64,000 nucleotides of DNA from Globodera rostochiensis (GCA_018350325.1 JAEVLN010000017.1:1574666-1638665), one strand, 5' to 3'; shown: positions 32,816 to 46,424, counted from the first letter of the stretch. Program-made: numbers and translations. The notes: a model not told the origin generated them from the sequence alone.

Positions 32816-35800
32816 TTAGGCTGAATCTGCAACATTGGCCTTCTCCAATATGTCCTTGAAGAAGAACGGAGTAAACGCATAGCCTTGGCCCAAATAAAAT
32901 TTGCTTTGAAATTCGACCCTAAATGAGAGAGCGGTTATTAAAATTAAAAAAAAGACAGATTTAATGGTTTAAATTTTTTAAACTAATTATTCTATTATTT
33001 ACCAATGAAGACGAAGCGTGTGAAGGAAGGCGGACAATCCCTCCATTAGCACCAGAATTGAAAACGTCAGAACGGCAAACGCAAAAAATATCACGTAAAG
33101 CACAATGCATGCCACGGCACCGAGATGAAACGCAAAAGCATTTTGAAGGACATAAAATTAATTTTATATAAAATGTGTATAAATATTATTTAGACGAAAC
33201 TCTAAGCTCCTGTTTTTTTAGACTATTAATTGATGCCCCACCTAACCCAGTAACCGAGGTTTAAAAATAGAAAAAAGCAAATTTTCTAATAAATATTTTG
33301 CCATAATAAGAACAACTATAAAAATGGTTGAAAATTATATTTGAAAAAAATCATTATAAACAAATTGTTTTTTTTTGTTTTGTTTTTAAATATGGTTAAA
33401 ATTATTTATTTCGTTAAACTTTTTTAAACTGGTTACCATAGTCCAAAGCACTTCGGAAAGTTGCGCATGTGCAAGCGAAAGAGCCCAAAGACGGAGGTAC
33501 GAAGCCGTATGGGACACACATCCCAGCACATATTCGATGGTGTGGATTGATTGATGGACCATTATGTCGCCAAAAGACTAAAAACAGCGTTTGTTATTTA
33601 TTTAATTTACAATATTTATAATAAAAATAAATTAGCGATGCCTAATAGATTGTACAGCATTTTTCAACACATCACATAACAGCTTGTTGTCACAATTACC
33701 TTACATTTTTGACTTCTCAAAATAAATGCAATTATAAATTAATATTTAAAAATAAAATAAAATTTAATATTAATGAATCATAAAACTTCGTCGTGGTGAG
33801 CACCGCCCGCGCCATGGTCACGCGCACCGTCAATGGACTGCACGTCGTCCTGCTTCGTCCCATTCCGTCCGTTCATCACATGCGTCTCTTCTTTTTGCAT
33901 GTTAATGCGTACACTCTAAGACAATTTTAAAAATAAAAATTGAATTTGAATTTGTTTATTTAGGTAATTCATTTAAATTTTACCCCACCATATTATCAGA
34001 GACTGCACGTTTTGCACGTCGTTGATGCATCAAAATGTGAAATGGCTTTCCAAACAACATTATTGGGATGCAAAGAACGGCAATAATGACGAGAATTGCC
34101 TCGAGGAATGACTGAAAAATTAAAATTTTATAACACATTAATTAAATTGGTACTGAAACACCTGGCCAGGATACCATTGGTTCAAATAACAGCCGGGCAA
34201 TTCTTTGTTGTTTTTATCAACAAAACCGGACTCCCGTGACTTGAACATGAACCTATTGAAATTAAAATTGGATGGCTTTTAATGTACTAAACAAATTTTA
34301 TACATGTTGATGAGGCCAATCTAAAAATAAAACAATATGTATTTGTTGTGTTTTAAATACTAAATGCCGGACGGGATTAGCACACATTTAAATGAACAAA
34401 TTTAAATAAATTCATTCAAGTTTTAAATAGGGTTGCTCCCCCGCCCTTCGGAACTCGGGAATGTCGGGGGCGAAAATCCCCGACCAAAAATATCGGGAGT
34501 TCGGGGTCGGGGAGCAACTTTAGTTTTATTCAGAAATTTTGTTCACTTTTAGCTTGCTTCATCTCATCCGGACACTTTAATTTTTTTACCAAAAGTGATG
34601 GGGCACAATGCGAGCCGGGATAAAGCTGACCTTAAATATTTTTATTTTTTATAATTATTTTTTGAAAAATTATTTTTTACCAAAAATTTGTGTTGGTTCC
34701 ACCCAGAAGAACAGCCATTTCATGATAACTTGAAGGCACAAATAAATGAAAATTGCGGCCAAGAAAACCATTTGTGGAATGAACACAGTGTAAACTTCGA
34801 TTGGCGATTCAAAAAATCTAAAAAATTTTGTTGGCATGCATTGTTTGTATAAATTTCGTTTTGAAATAGTTTTATAAAACGAATAAAAAGAACACACTAT
34901 ATTCTTAATTTTCCTTAAAATTAAAATCCAAACTCTGAATAAAGAACAATATATATATATATATATTTATTAAACATATAAGACTCATATATATATTTAT
35001 TTATATAACAAAGAATAATTAGCCAAAAAAAAATTTTGACTTATAATTCCGATATGAAAGCGCGACTCCGAAGCCCATCTGAGCAATGCCGGTCAGCACG
35101 CTGAGCTTCATTTTCATGGAGTTCAGGAAGTTTAACTTGTTGCCCTCCGCCAAGTTCCAAATGGGGTCCATTCCGAACTTAGATAATTGAGAAATAAAAT
35201 TGAATGTTACAAAACTTAAAAAAACAATCGCTTACTGGATACGGTCCTCCAGTCCTGTCATAAGCGGTCAACGGATTCAAATGAATTTCCATTTCCTTTC
35301 CGCCTTCTTTGGTCTCATTTTGCCATGACAATATTTCACTTGCGCTGTAAATAAATAATACATTTTTAAACATAATAAAATATAATATAATATATTGTAA
35401 ATTTAACTTGTAGGGAAGGTGTGCCCATGAGCTTCCAAAAATTCGAAATGATTTGGCAAATGCATCGTTGTAGAGAAGACCGGCATGGATGGAGAAAAGT
35501 CCCATCAGCATAATGATGTAGCGGCCTCCAAAGAACATGCCGAAGATCTTTAAGTTTATTAATTTATGTTAACTTACTATTCATAATATAACCGGTTACA
35601 TCCCGGGTAACTTTGCTATACTTTGTGTGTATATTATATTAACTCATAATCTAACCGGTTACATCCCGGGTAACTTTGCTATACTTTGTGTGTATATTAT
35701 ATTAACTCATAATCTAACCGGTTACATCCCGGGTAACTTTGCTATACTTTGTGTGTATATTATATTAACTCATAATCTAACCGGTTACATCCCGGGTAAC

Positions 35801-38660
35801 TTGGCTATACAATTGTGTGTATATATTATTAACTTACTATTCATAATATAAAAGTATGTATAAGAATTATTATTAAATTATGTGTTGGGTATTTTTTAAT
35901 TTTTGCACCTCATCCCTAATTTGGCGGGCTTCCAAATTCTTCTCCCGCATCACCAAATACAATCCGCAAAGGAACATCAGTATTCCATGCCCCAAATCTC
36001 CGAACATAATCGAGAACAGGAATGGGAAGGTGATTATTGTGTACGGGGCTAAAACAAATTACTAATAAAATTAGTTAAAATAAAAAATGAGCAAAACATC
36101 CTACAAATTTTTAAATTCAAATATTTCCAATTTATTATTTAAAACTTTTGGGTTCGTCAGATTTTTAAGAAAGTGTGAAACTCAAGTGTTCTTAAATTGC
36201 TCCATATTTGAAATTTCATTTGAAGTCAAATGCATTCTTTTAGAGAGACAATTTACAAAATTGTTCAAATTATGTAAACTAATTAATTAATTAATTGCCT
36301 GGATTGAGTTCCAAATAGCTGGCGACGCCGTACGAATCCACAATGCCCTGGAAGACGGAGGTGAATTTGTTGGTTCTGTTGTACGTGGGCGGCGTGTCGG
36401 CGGTATGAACGACGTTCAGCACCGGCTTCACACTCCCCCCGAATTTGCTCTTCAAATAAAAAATAAAATGAAAAATAACTTTTAAGTGCCTTGGCACATT
36501 TTTTATAATGAAATATTTGAATATTTTTAATGTCAATACAAATTGTTTTGTTTATGCACGAACACGTACCACTCCGGTTTCCAGCGCCGTTCGAACATCA
36601 TTCACATCGTTCAAAGGCACCCAACATTCGGCGACAAAAAATTTGCCAATGCCATCAAAAGTGAATGTGTTCAGCGTATGGTAAATGGATTTGTGAATGC
36701 GGACCTAAAAGTTTTATCTGTTTTTAAAAAATAAGAAATTCTTGAAATTTCTTCCGTACAATTTTTGAATTTATGAACTTGTTAAGATTTTAAAATTTAA
36801 ATGAAGTAAAACCAACATTAATTTGTTGGCTATTGAACCAAAATTGCATTTACACCAAAAAACAAAAAATAATTTAAAAAAGATTCCGGTTAGCCGGATA
36901 GGCGAATATATTGCTTATAATTAGGTAATTAAAAGTTTTTCACTTGTTTGAGCCATCTTCGATGGTTTGCTGCCACGTCATGCAGCACTTTCATGCGATG
37001 CTCCCTCGTCTGGGCCATGACCTGTTAAAAAATTTGGTTTTTAGTAAAATTAATTTATAAAAAACTAGTGATGCACGAGAGCTAAAATATATCGAGACCC
37101 GAGAGCGAGACGAGATCACAAAAAAGTCGAGACTTTTTCGAGACGCAAGAACGCGACTCTCGAGCATCACACTAACAAATACCATTCGCATGTCATGGAT
37201 GTTGGTGTGCACATGTTGAAGTGCTGTTTTCCGCTCAGCGCTGGTCTTCGGGCACTGATTGTACTGCTTGGCTTTGAAGCCTTCGCAGACCTGATTTAAA
37301 AAAAAAAAAAGAATTAATTTTAGAGATCGAGTTTAAATTTACCTTGTCAATTATGTTTCGTAATCTTTCACCATTGTAGAAAACGATGAACACTGATTCT
37401 TTGAGGGGTTCGCCCTAAGAATTTTTTTGAATTTAAATTTATTATTGATTCAGTCACAGTTTCGGGATGTTCAAGCAGTTCCGCAATTTCAGAATGACGC
37501 ACAAAAGCAGTCCTCCGACTGAAATGTGCGTATTTTCGTTTTTTTAGTATTTTTTTTTTAAATTTAAACTTACCAAACACGCCAAATAATTCGCTCGAAT
37601 GCATTCACTTTCTCCGTGTTAATCACCCCAACGACGTGACTAAAAAATATATAAAATTTTGAATAATTTTATTTGTCACGCATTATTTGTCAGAGACAGA
37701 CCCCATCGGTTCTTTTTCAGTCCGTAATGGAATTCCTGCTTCAGTTTCGCCCACAGTTTGTCCTTCAATTTCTTGGACAGCCGCATCGCTTATGCCCTTA
37801 AATTTTAGTAAAATTTAATTTAAAAAAGTTTTTTTTTAATTTTACCCCCTCAAAAAATTCGTCCGTCTTGCCGAGTACGTGTTCCCATTCATTGAGCTCC
37901 AAAAAGTTCTTCTTCAGTTGTTGATCACTGTCATTCATGCTAATTATATCACGCTCCTTGTCGATCAATTTTTGCTTAAAATATTTTTAAACTTTTATTT
38001 TAAATCAAAAATCTGTGAGTATAAATTTAAACAAATTACCTCGACTTCGTTGATTTCGCCATGTGACATAACATCGACTTCTTCATGCCACGTGTTGTCC
38101 ACAATCACTTGGTTTTCTTTGCGGATTTGTGCCTCCAAAAATCCTTAAAAGAAGTTTTTTCAGAAATGAAGGTTTAAGGCTAAAAGAGCACCGGACTTGA
38201 AGACCGATCAAGACTCGACCAAAATACCAAAAAATCACAGAAAAAATTTCGCCGATCAAGGTTTGAGATCACAAAAAAAACAAAATTATCAAATCTCGAC
38301 AAATTCTCGATCTAAAATCTCTTGCCAGATCTCGACAGGAACACCATGCTCCATTTTTAAGGCATATAAAATGGCGAAATTTACTAAAAATGCTTTTATT
38401 TGTACTTACTCAATTTGCGCTCCATTTCATCAAAACGGCGAATGTCTTTTGTGAACATTCGTTGGAACACATTCACTTCGGCGTTCAGCTATTTATTTAT
38501 TATTTATTTTTTTAATAAAAAAATGAATAAAAATTTTGCTTACATCTTTAAATTGGACGTACGGATGCTTTCCAAGCTCAGCAACGCATAAAAATGCTGC
38601 GTCCCTTTCAACAATTAGCTGACAAAATCGCATTTCCTCCGAACGGTAAAGGGAACCCAT
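32816..38660 (-). CDS. V-type H+-ATPase 116 kDa subunit a, complete, 23 exons
   Basis: The start ATG is at 38658-38660 ([17 protein letters not shown]) and the stop at 32816-32818. Exons: 38544-38660, 38410-38488, 38040-38143, 37846-37974, 37702-37796, 37574-37639, 37343-37414, 37183-37291, 36943-37021, 36570-36704, 36299-36447, 35909-36048, 35408-35547, 35236-35344, 35041-35177, 34681-34817, 34304-34320 (17 nt), 34162-34252, 33984-34111, 33787-33915, 33437-33577, 33003-33151 and 32816-32918. Landmarks: [13 protein letters not shown] helix ([15 protein letters not shown]), [22 protein letters not shown], the proton-path Arg in [19 protein letters not shown], and [19 protein letters not shown]. 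It forms the membrane proton half-channels of the V-ATPase. The intron after 36299 appears to use a GC donor, and one acceptor (before 33151) lacks AG. Four to five paralogues are usual in nematodes; I cannot tell which one this is. Confidence 0.95.
35588..35830. repeat. Four tandem copies of a 63-bp unit in a V-ATPase intron
   Basis: The block AACCGGTTACATCCCGGGTAACTTTGCTATAC recurs at a 63-bp period, starting near 35590, 35653, 35716 and 35779. Confidence 0.88.
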
Positions 38661-40339
38661 TTTTGTTGGCAAAAATAATTTGTTTTTTGGCAATAATTTT
38701 TTTGCTTTCTTCAATTAATGCGTAGGCACAATTATAAAGAATTTTCACTAAAAATTAAAATGTGTTGTATTTAATTGTTTTAAACATACATATATTGAAA
38801 AGTTTTATATATTAATACAATAAAAAATCATGTAAATTATGAAACAGAAAAAACAACGATTTTAGGGATCAAAAAAAATCAATTTTTTGTTTTAATTTTG
38901 CCGAAATGCTGAGAATTTTAATAAAATTGGGTCCATTACGTGAAAGTCTAAAAAAGTGTCAACTTTAGTTAACATTAATTATTCACGTTTGTCGATAAAT
39001 GATGTGCCCCCCCCCCCCTATTTTTAGTTCTTAGGGCTGCTCTACTCAAATGTGCCAGAGGGGGAAAACATTTCCTATTGCCTTTTTTTTGGGGATTTAG
39101 TGAACGTTTTACGAACGGAAGATAATAAAATGGTAATATTTTAATGCACTTTAATGGAGAGAAAATGTTATTTAATGAGGGGATTTGGCTCTTTTTTTCC
39201 CATTCGCCATTTTTGCGCAATTCCTGCCGCCCTCATTTAGGACATCTTTTTTTCTTCTGGGAAAATCTCGAAAAACAATGTGAATGGGGCCGCCCATGTA
39301 AAATATATAATATGACTCAAGAGAATAAATAATTTAAAAAATATTGGCTGACAACATTTAAAAAATAAGAGAATAATCAATGTTATTCTATTAAAAATAT
39401 TTAGAAATAGCACAAAATATCGATCTAATTTTTTTTTGTTTTGTAATTTAAATATATAAAACAATTATTTTATTGAACATTTTTAAAATTAAGAGAAAAA
39501 TTAATGCCAATTTAAATTTGAAGAATAAAATATAGATATTTGTTTAAAAATATAAAACAATTATTTTTTATTAAGCATTTTTTAAATTAAGAGAAAAATT
39601 AATGCCAATTTAAATTTGAAGAATAAAATATAGATATTTGTTTAAAAATATAAAACAATTATTTTTTATTAAGCATTTTTTAAATTAAGAGAAAAATTAA
39701 TGCCAATTTAAATTTGAAGAATAAAATAGGTATAGGTAAAAATCTCAACAAAAAAAAGCGCATTACTGCCAAATTAAAATGTGTTCCGCGAGAATAAATC
39801 GATTTTGAGGCAGCGAAAGGTTGACATTAATTAGAGCACATGCAAAGGACCGCGCGCTAACAATTAAATTTTAGAAATTATAGCCGCCATTTACCTATTA
39901 AATAAAATTTTGTCATTGAAAGCAAAAGGCATTTTGCCCATTTCTCATTTTTGCCTATGGATCCACCAACAAAACAAAATTAGGGCCAATTTCCCATTGA
40001 TTCATAATCATTCCAACTGCAATTTATTTTTGAGGTTACGTTACACGGGGGGGGGGGGACAAATTCTTCAACGAGTGAGTGAGGGAGCGATGGAATGTTT
40101 GGGGTCCTTTTGTTTAACAACGTTTTAAGGCCCCTCTCCGCCCATCTTTTGCTGCTCATTTTAAAAATAAAAAAAAACAACAAAAAAAATTTTGTTGTAG
40201 CGAAACGCTGATAAAAATTTTATTACCACAAAATGTAACGAAGTGAAAAGGATTTTTTTTCTGAATTAAAATTGAGACCACAAAAATGTGCGTGCCTAGA
40301 TCAATTTTTTATCTAAGAATATGCAACGCTAATTTTAAT
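38661..40339. other. Upstream region of the V-ATPase gene, no other gene seen
   Basis: It is AT-rich. It includes three tandem copies of a unit of about 97 bp at 39455-39735 (AAAACAATTATTTT...TTAATGCCAATTTAAATTTG). Short C- and G-runs lie at 39007 and 40048. The promoter of the minus-strand gene should lie just above 38660, but I see no clear core element. Confidence 0.45.
39455..39735. repeat. Three tandem copies of a unit of about 97 bp
   Basis: The words AAGAATAAAATATAGATATTTG and GAGAAAAATTAATGCC repeat three times with few changes. Confidence 0.85.
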
Positions 40340-40973
40340 TAGAGCTCGGCGAGAAGTGTCCGTCGGTTGAACCAAAAGTGTCACTTTTTTCGGAGTTTTA
40401 GGCGAAAAACTCAAAATTTTGTCGGTTCGGTTTCTTTTGGCAAAAAACGTGCTGGGCCGTTTCCTAAATTCCGCCACTATGGGCGTTTCGTAAATCCGCC
40501 ACATATATTTTATAAAGTAGTTTTAGACATTATAACTTTATTCACACCGCACTAATGGGAAACTCTATATTAGGGTTAGACAAACCCGGGTTATCCGGGA
40601 CCGGTATCCGGGTGTTTTTGGAAATTTTTGGGGTAAAATTATCCGGGTCTTGGGCCAACCCTAGCCAAATTACCCGGTATCCGGGCGGATATCCGGGTGT
40701 TTTTGAGCTATCCGGTATCCGGGGGACCCGGATAATATCCGGTTTTGTCCAACCCTACTCTATATGCATAGAAACTGTTTGTAAAACTAAACTAAGCAGT
40801 AAATCAATTAAAAAAGTTATGATCAGAAAAACTACGAAAAAGCCCGATTTTTGGCAACTTTACATTATAACTTTTTTGAAACTTATCAATTTAGGAAACG
40901 CCCAAAGTGGCGGAATTTAGGAAACGACCTAGCACAGCAAAACAAAAAAAAAAACCTACCAAGCCGATCTCTA
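40340..40973. mobile_element. Long inverted-repeat element with a nested MITE
   Basis: The left end is TAGAGCTCGGCGAG and the right end AAGCCGATCTCTA. Further in, GTGCTGGGCCGTTTCCTAAATTCCGCC (from about 40450) is inverted at about 40907-40937 (GGCGGAATTTAGGAAACGACCTAGCAC in pieces). A second MITE, 40571-40757, is inserted in it. A related, shorter element is at 41962-42325. No target duplication was found. Confidence 0.65.
40571..40757. mobile_element. MITE of 187 bp with exact 8-bp target duplication
   Basis: The ends TAGGGTTAGACAAACCCGG and CCGGTTTTGTCCAACCCTA are inverted. Both flanks are CTCTATAT (40563-40570 and 40758-40765). The interior repeats CCGGGTATCCGGG words. It is nested inside the 40340-40973 element. 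Confidence 0.9.
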
Positions 40974-41961
40974 ATCATTACGATGAAAAGGGTTAATATT
41001 AAAAAGGAAAAAACAATTTTTCTTATCAATTCGAAAAGGAAAAAACATAAATTTATGAAAAATAATGGAGTAGCCGAACTCATTTTTACCGCATTCCGGT
41101 GATTATATGTCGGCATATTTTTGTTTGCGCATCTCAAAAACTTGGAAAAAGGGAATGGGAAACAAAAAAAAAATTCTCCAAAATCATTTCGTACATTCAT
41201 TTTTAAGAGGTTTGTTTGCTCATCACCACCGCCGGAGAGCACTTTGAACCTTTTTTCTCTCCCCCGCACTAAACACAACGCCAATGCATTCAATTTTTTT
41301 CAAAAAAGTAAACATTTAAAAAGTTAGGGGGGGGGGGTAACTGAATGTGAACATTTTAAGTTCAAAACATTATGGGTTCGATTTCATTTAAATTTATGAA
41401 TTAAAAAAATACATAAATGGGTCGGAATTCGTTCACATTTTGTAGTTTTGTTGGTGTCTTATCATTCGACAAATCGCCAAAAAATGGTGATATTTTGGGG
41501 GAGCCGGAGAAAGGCGTGTTTGCTGCTCAAGTATTTTTGTGACTTTGATATATAATTTTGCGTGATGTGTGAAGAAGAAAAGAAGTGGGGTGATTGAACA
41601 ATGTGCTATTTATTAATCATGAAAAAATTGAAATTTGAATGAATCATTTAAATTTAATTAATTTCAAGTGAACGAGAGAGACATTAGAATTTTAAACAGA
41701 GAATCTTTGTCTAAAAGTTTAAAAATAAAACTATTTTTTCAACTTTATTGTCTTCACATTTAATTGTGAATTGTTCACAAAAGGTTATTAAATTAAAGCT
41801 CACATTTTTTGGCATACAAATAAATGGCTTAATTGGCAAATTAAATTTTTTTTTTGCGCGCGAATATCGCACCACCAATCAATGCATTTATTCATTGCCA
41901 TGGTTATATTTAAGAGTTCAAAAGAGCACAAAAATTTCATTGAAATTTAAAGCGTGAAAAC

Positions 41962-42325
41962 CGTGCTAAAAACGTTTCATAAATTCCGGCACTCGGCCGT
42001 TTAATGTAAGGGGGGGGGGGTAAAAGAAAATTTTATTTAAACATTTTTATACAAATTTTGGGTGCTCTTATCACGCGCTACATTTTTTCTGAAGACAACA
42101 AAGACTTATCTCAATTCCCAGCGAGTTATAGGCCCATCTCCGGGTCCATTTTATTTTGGTGGGTTATAATTTGCTGGAAAGTTGAAATAGGCATTTGATA
42201 TATTCAGAAAAAAAATGTAGCCCGTGGAAAGGCTTTTCAAAATATGTTTAAATTGTTTTAATAACATTTTTCTTAACTTCCTGTTAAGACGGCCGAGTCG
42301 CGGAATTTACGAAATGACCTAGCAC
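41962..42325. mobile_element. Inverted-repeat element related to 40340-40973
   Basis: GTGCTAAAAACGTTTCATAA with TTCCGGCACTCGGCCGT at the left is inverted as ACGGCCGAGTCGCGGAATT with TACGAAATGACCTAGCAC at the right. Confidence 0.65.
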
Positions 42326-42329
42326 CCGT

Positions 42330-45300
42330 GAGAAGCCAACTAAAAAACTTTAGCTTGTTTATATGAAAAAATAAGAAACTTAAAACGACTTAATGCCGAT
42401 TAATTTTTTTGACAAAACTTGGACACAACTGCATTTTAAATTACAATAAATCCCGTTAATGAAATAAAGACACCTTGCCAATCTCGTGCTTTATGTGAAT
42501 TTGACATTTCAATACATTTGAATGGGAGTTTCTAATTCTCACTAATTAACATTTTAGCGCCCTTCTCAACGACTACAATTCTTTGTTCACCTGCTTAACA
42601 TCAGCAGCAGGGGTGCGTTAAAACTGTTCTTTTGAAAATCGATTCGAGTTTTCTTTCGACCCACTCATGGATTAACATTTAATTATCCAAAAATAAAACT
42701 ATGATTGGTTAATGAATATTGCGTTTAGTGGATTCTCCAATATTTGATTAAAAATGATGAAAGGTGTTACTATAATTTGTGGCATTTTTTTGTTGCTGTT
42801 GTTGAAAAATATATTTTAAAATTGTTAGTATAATTTTTATTTTTTCTTTTGAATTATATTCAGAGGCGACGGACGATTTGTGCAATTCGCGACAAAGCTT
42901 AGTGTGCGAATAATATGCTGCCGCGCATTGTACAATTGTCATTTTTATCGGGTGACAGAAAATAGTAAATCCCCTCAATTCCATCGAAAGAGGAATAAAC
43001 GAAGATAAAATCGGAAAATATTCCAAAAAAAAAGATGAGGCTAATTTAAACAAAAATAAGTTCCAATAATAATTCTGCAAAATAAATCTTTGGCAAATTT
43101 GTGTGGGGGAAAAAATATTATTGGAGAATAAAATTGAGAAAATTAATCCTCCAATAACAGCGACGATTCGCCCAGCGCGCCCAACGAGAGTTTGTGCGCT
43201 GTGAAGCGGAAGTGAATGGTGGTGGGTGTTTGGGGGGAATGTGTCAATTAAAATGATCGGGGGAATTAAATAAATAAATTGAGACATTTTGGAGAATTGA
43301 ACCGCGCGGTCGAACGAATTGTGGAACGCGCCCGCTCTCTGATTTGATTAGCCAAAATTTTGTTTTGTTGAAAAAAATTGAATAAAATTGGCGATAATTA
43401 ACGAACGCAATTAGTGTGCGTGCTTATCAACAAACATTTATAATTGGAGGCAGATCTTTTTAAGTCCAAATTTTTTGGGGTTTTAATGGAAATATGGATT
43501 TGCAACAATCCGCTGTTCATCTCAACATAAGCCGTATTTAATAAAGAATTAAATACGAATTTTGAACACCAAAGAAGTTGGAGCAGTACAGCAGTAAATT
43601 GGGCACAAATTAAATTAATTATTAAATAAATTTGGGAATTTGCTGAGAAGAGATCAACAAACATTTATTTGTTGGGCGCGACGGGGGATGAGCTCTCATC
43701 GGTCGGTGATGAAATGAGACTCCGACTGATTTGTGAGCGATAAATATAACATTTTTGTGCGTTTTATGAAATGTGCGATTAATTTATGATCGAATTGTGT
43801 GTAAATTGTATCATATTTAGAAAGAATATTTTATGTTATAAAAATTAAAGAAAAAAAGACCCAAAAATTTACAATTTTGAGCGTTTATCATTATTAGAGA
43901 GAAAATTATCTTAATAATTAAAAAAAATAGGCTTTATCTTGTCGGAGGACACAAAATAATCAACCACCCAAAATCGCGAAATATGCGAAATCGGACCGAA
44001 ATCCTATCCCTGAATGTCGGTTTCTGATCAAAATGTCGGGGATATAACGTTCGGGGATTTTGGGGAGGTGATCAGAGGTAAGGAAGGATTAAATCGTTTT
44101 CGGTGACGTATAAAACTCACTAGAATTGTTTTATTAGTGAATTTAATTAATTAAAATAATTTATTATTATTACATTTGTTTATGTGTAAGCCTACGTCAT
44201 TTTTTTCGCAATTTTTTTTTGGGGGGAGGAGGCAAAAATTAAAAAAAAATTGTTAGTAAGAAAATGGCCGCCGTGACTTTTCACTTGATCAGTCACGACC
44301 GAAACGTCGGTGGGGCGGGTGGTTGAATGATGATTGTGCGAAGGAGAAGGTGAAATCCGTGACGATGTTGACTTTGTGCACGTCGCGATCAAATCAAACT
44401 GATCAAATTTTGCTACGCGTAGATTAATTGCGCGGAAATATCTTTCGTTTTGATGGGGGGGGGGCGCGCAAAAATTTTATATTTTAGGGAATGTGATAAA
44501 GATGAAATAAAATTATTCTCAATTTTATAATAAATAACAGCCAGCAGAAGAGTCGTAGGTGGTCAGTTTTTTCGGCAAAAACCCGAAAAATTTAGTCGCG
44601 TCAAATTTTTTTTAGTAAAAACCGAAGCAATTTAAACTTAAACTAACCGGGGAAAGCTTAAGAAAATAATTAAATTTTTGAATAATGAATGATGTGTGGT
44701 TAAAAGAAAATTTCCAATCGTAAATTACAACAGCTGAAAATAAAGAAATTAATTTTTGATGAGGCTGGTCATAAACTAACTATCTGGATTTAATTGTACT
44801 ATATTAATGCAACAATATGAAATCGGTGGGATTCAATTACCTATTTTTATAAAAAATGTTGGTGAATTTTTGACAGGAATTTGGATCATTTTTGCTCCTA
44901 CGAAATTTCGGCTTACTTATCCGGATTCCGGCTTCTCCTTAAAATGCCGATCCCACTCTATTTTTTGTGCGCGTCATGGTCGAGAAGAAAAAGGAAAAAC
45001 TCATAATCGGCTTAATCATAAATACAGCATTTTTGCGAAAGTTGCTTTTTGGACCGAAGCGTAAGCGGGGACCACTCACTCACTCCTCAGCTTAACGGTT
45101 AACACAAAAAGGTGCTGGCGGCCACCAGCGAGTCTCGAGGTCATATTGTAATGGAATTTATTTAAAAAACCAATTGGAAAACCCGTCGTCAACCTCGGCA
45201 TCAAAATGCCAATTTTAAAAATGCCAAAAATGTTCGGACGTGCAACGCGCGCTGCTTCTGTTTGGCCAATTCTGCGGCACATGAATTGCCTGCCTGCCCG

Positions 45301-46420
45301 CCCATTTGCTTGACGACACAATGAAAGCAACAAAAATGTGTGGTGTTTGTTGGGGGGGGGCTGTGGTTGGCGGTGCATTCGAATGGATCGTCCGTCCGTC
45401 GACGGGCGGCGAATGTTGGCGAAGACCAATTTTTGATTTTCGATTTCGCCCCATCGTCGCCGGGGGGGGGGGGGAGGGGGTCTTCTCAAATTGGCGCCCA
45501 CCCCCGACCGACAGGAAAGTTATTGTTCCCCTTCCACACACTCTCTGCCCCTTTCTTTCACACTCTGCCAAACTCTCCGTTTACCATTGTATTTTTGGTA
45601 GTACAAAAATTAAAAAAAATAAATGTATTAATTATTAGAGACCGGACCCAACACCAAAACCAAAAAATTTTTAAAAAATTAGACCAAAAATTTTTTGGTT
45701 TTCAACTTCCAAAAATAAGGCCATCGAAGACCAAAAATAAAATTTAGGAGCACAAAATAAGGGCACTCACTCCCTTTAAAACGTTCTAAAATTTAATTAA
45801 ACTTTTATGTTGGCATAAATGCAAGTTGTTATGTAAAAATTACTAATCATATTTCTCACCACCAACATCTTAACCGGTTTGAAGAAGGAATTTAGGAAGA
45901 AATTCACAAAAATTTTATTCAAAATTCTGCCTCATTTTTGCTTTAGAGGCCCTTTAAGGGGGGGGGGGGGTCGGCAACTTAAATTTTGACGGAATTTGTT
46001 AAAAAATTGGTCCAAAACTGCAGAATTTGCCCAATTTATTATTTGAGGGGGGCTAAATTTAAATATTAATTAAGAATTTGCCTGCAAATGTCTCATTTAG
46101 ACCAAATCTCCTGGTTTTATTCAAAATGTTATTCGATAAAGAAATTACTTTTTAGACAAAAATTTTTTTTTAATTTATTTGTTTTGTTTAAAGCATTCAT
46201 TCAATTTAGTTTATATTTAAAAATAATTTAGATAGACAAAGTGATTAAATAAATGAGCGTTTTTTGAAAATTACATTTTACTTTAAGATTTTGGAATTTC
46301 CTTATGCTTAGGAAGATTCCCCAAAAAATGCTTTCAATTTAATCAAATTTGAGAATCCGTGTTTAAAATAGCGAAAAAGTTATGGAATACATTTTGCAAA
46401 ATAAACAATAATTTCCAACA
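42330..46420. other. Large gene-free stretch
   Basis: AT-rich with scattered G-runs (44453, 45350, 45462 and 45958). The longest frame (42748-43287, minus) is made of AT-rich codons with no splice or domain evidence, and I do not call it. Fragments with repeat character include a TAGAGACCGG MITE end at 45637. A GC-rich block at 45200-45300 could be an exon, but I cannot place it in a gene. Confidence 0.45.
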
Positions 46421-46424
46421 CTTT

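Noticed and set aside
39237..39464. AT-rich open frames around 39 kb
   Set aside because: No coding signature; they overlap repeat units upstream of the V-ATPase gene.
40340..40973. Target-site duplication for the long foldback element
   Set aside because: Flanks ATTTTAAT and ATCATTAC do not match well enough to claim one.
42748..43287. 180-codon open frame on the minus strand
   Set aside because: AT-rich codons, hydrophobic low-information sequence, poly-Gln from a CAA run, and no splice or homology support; expected by chance in this composition.
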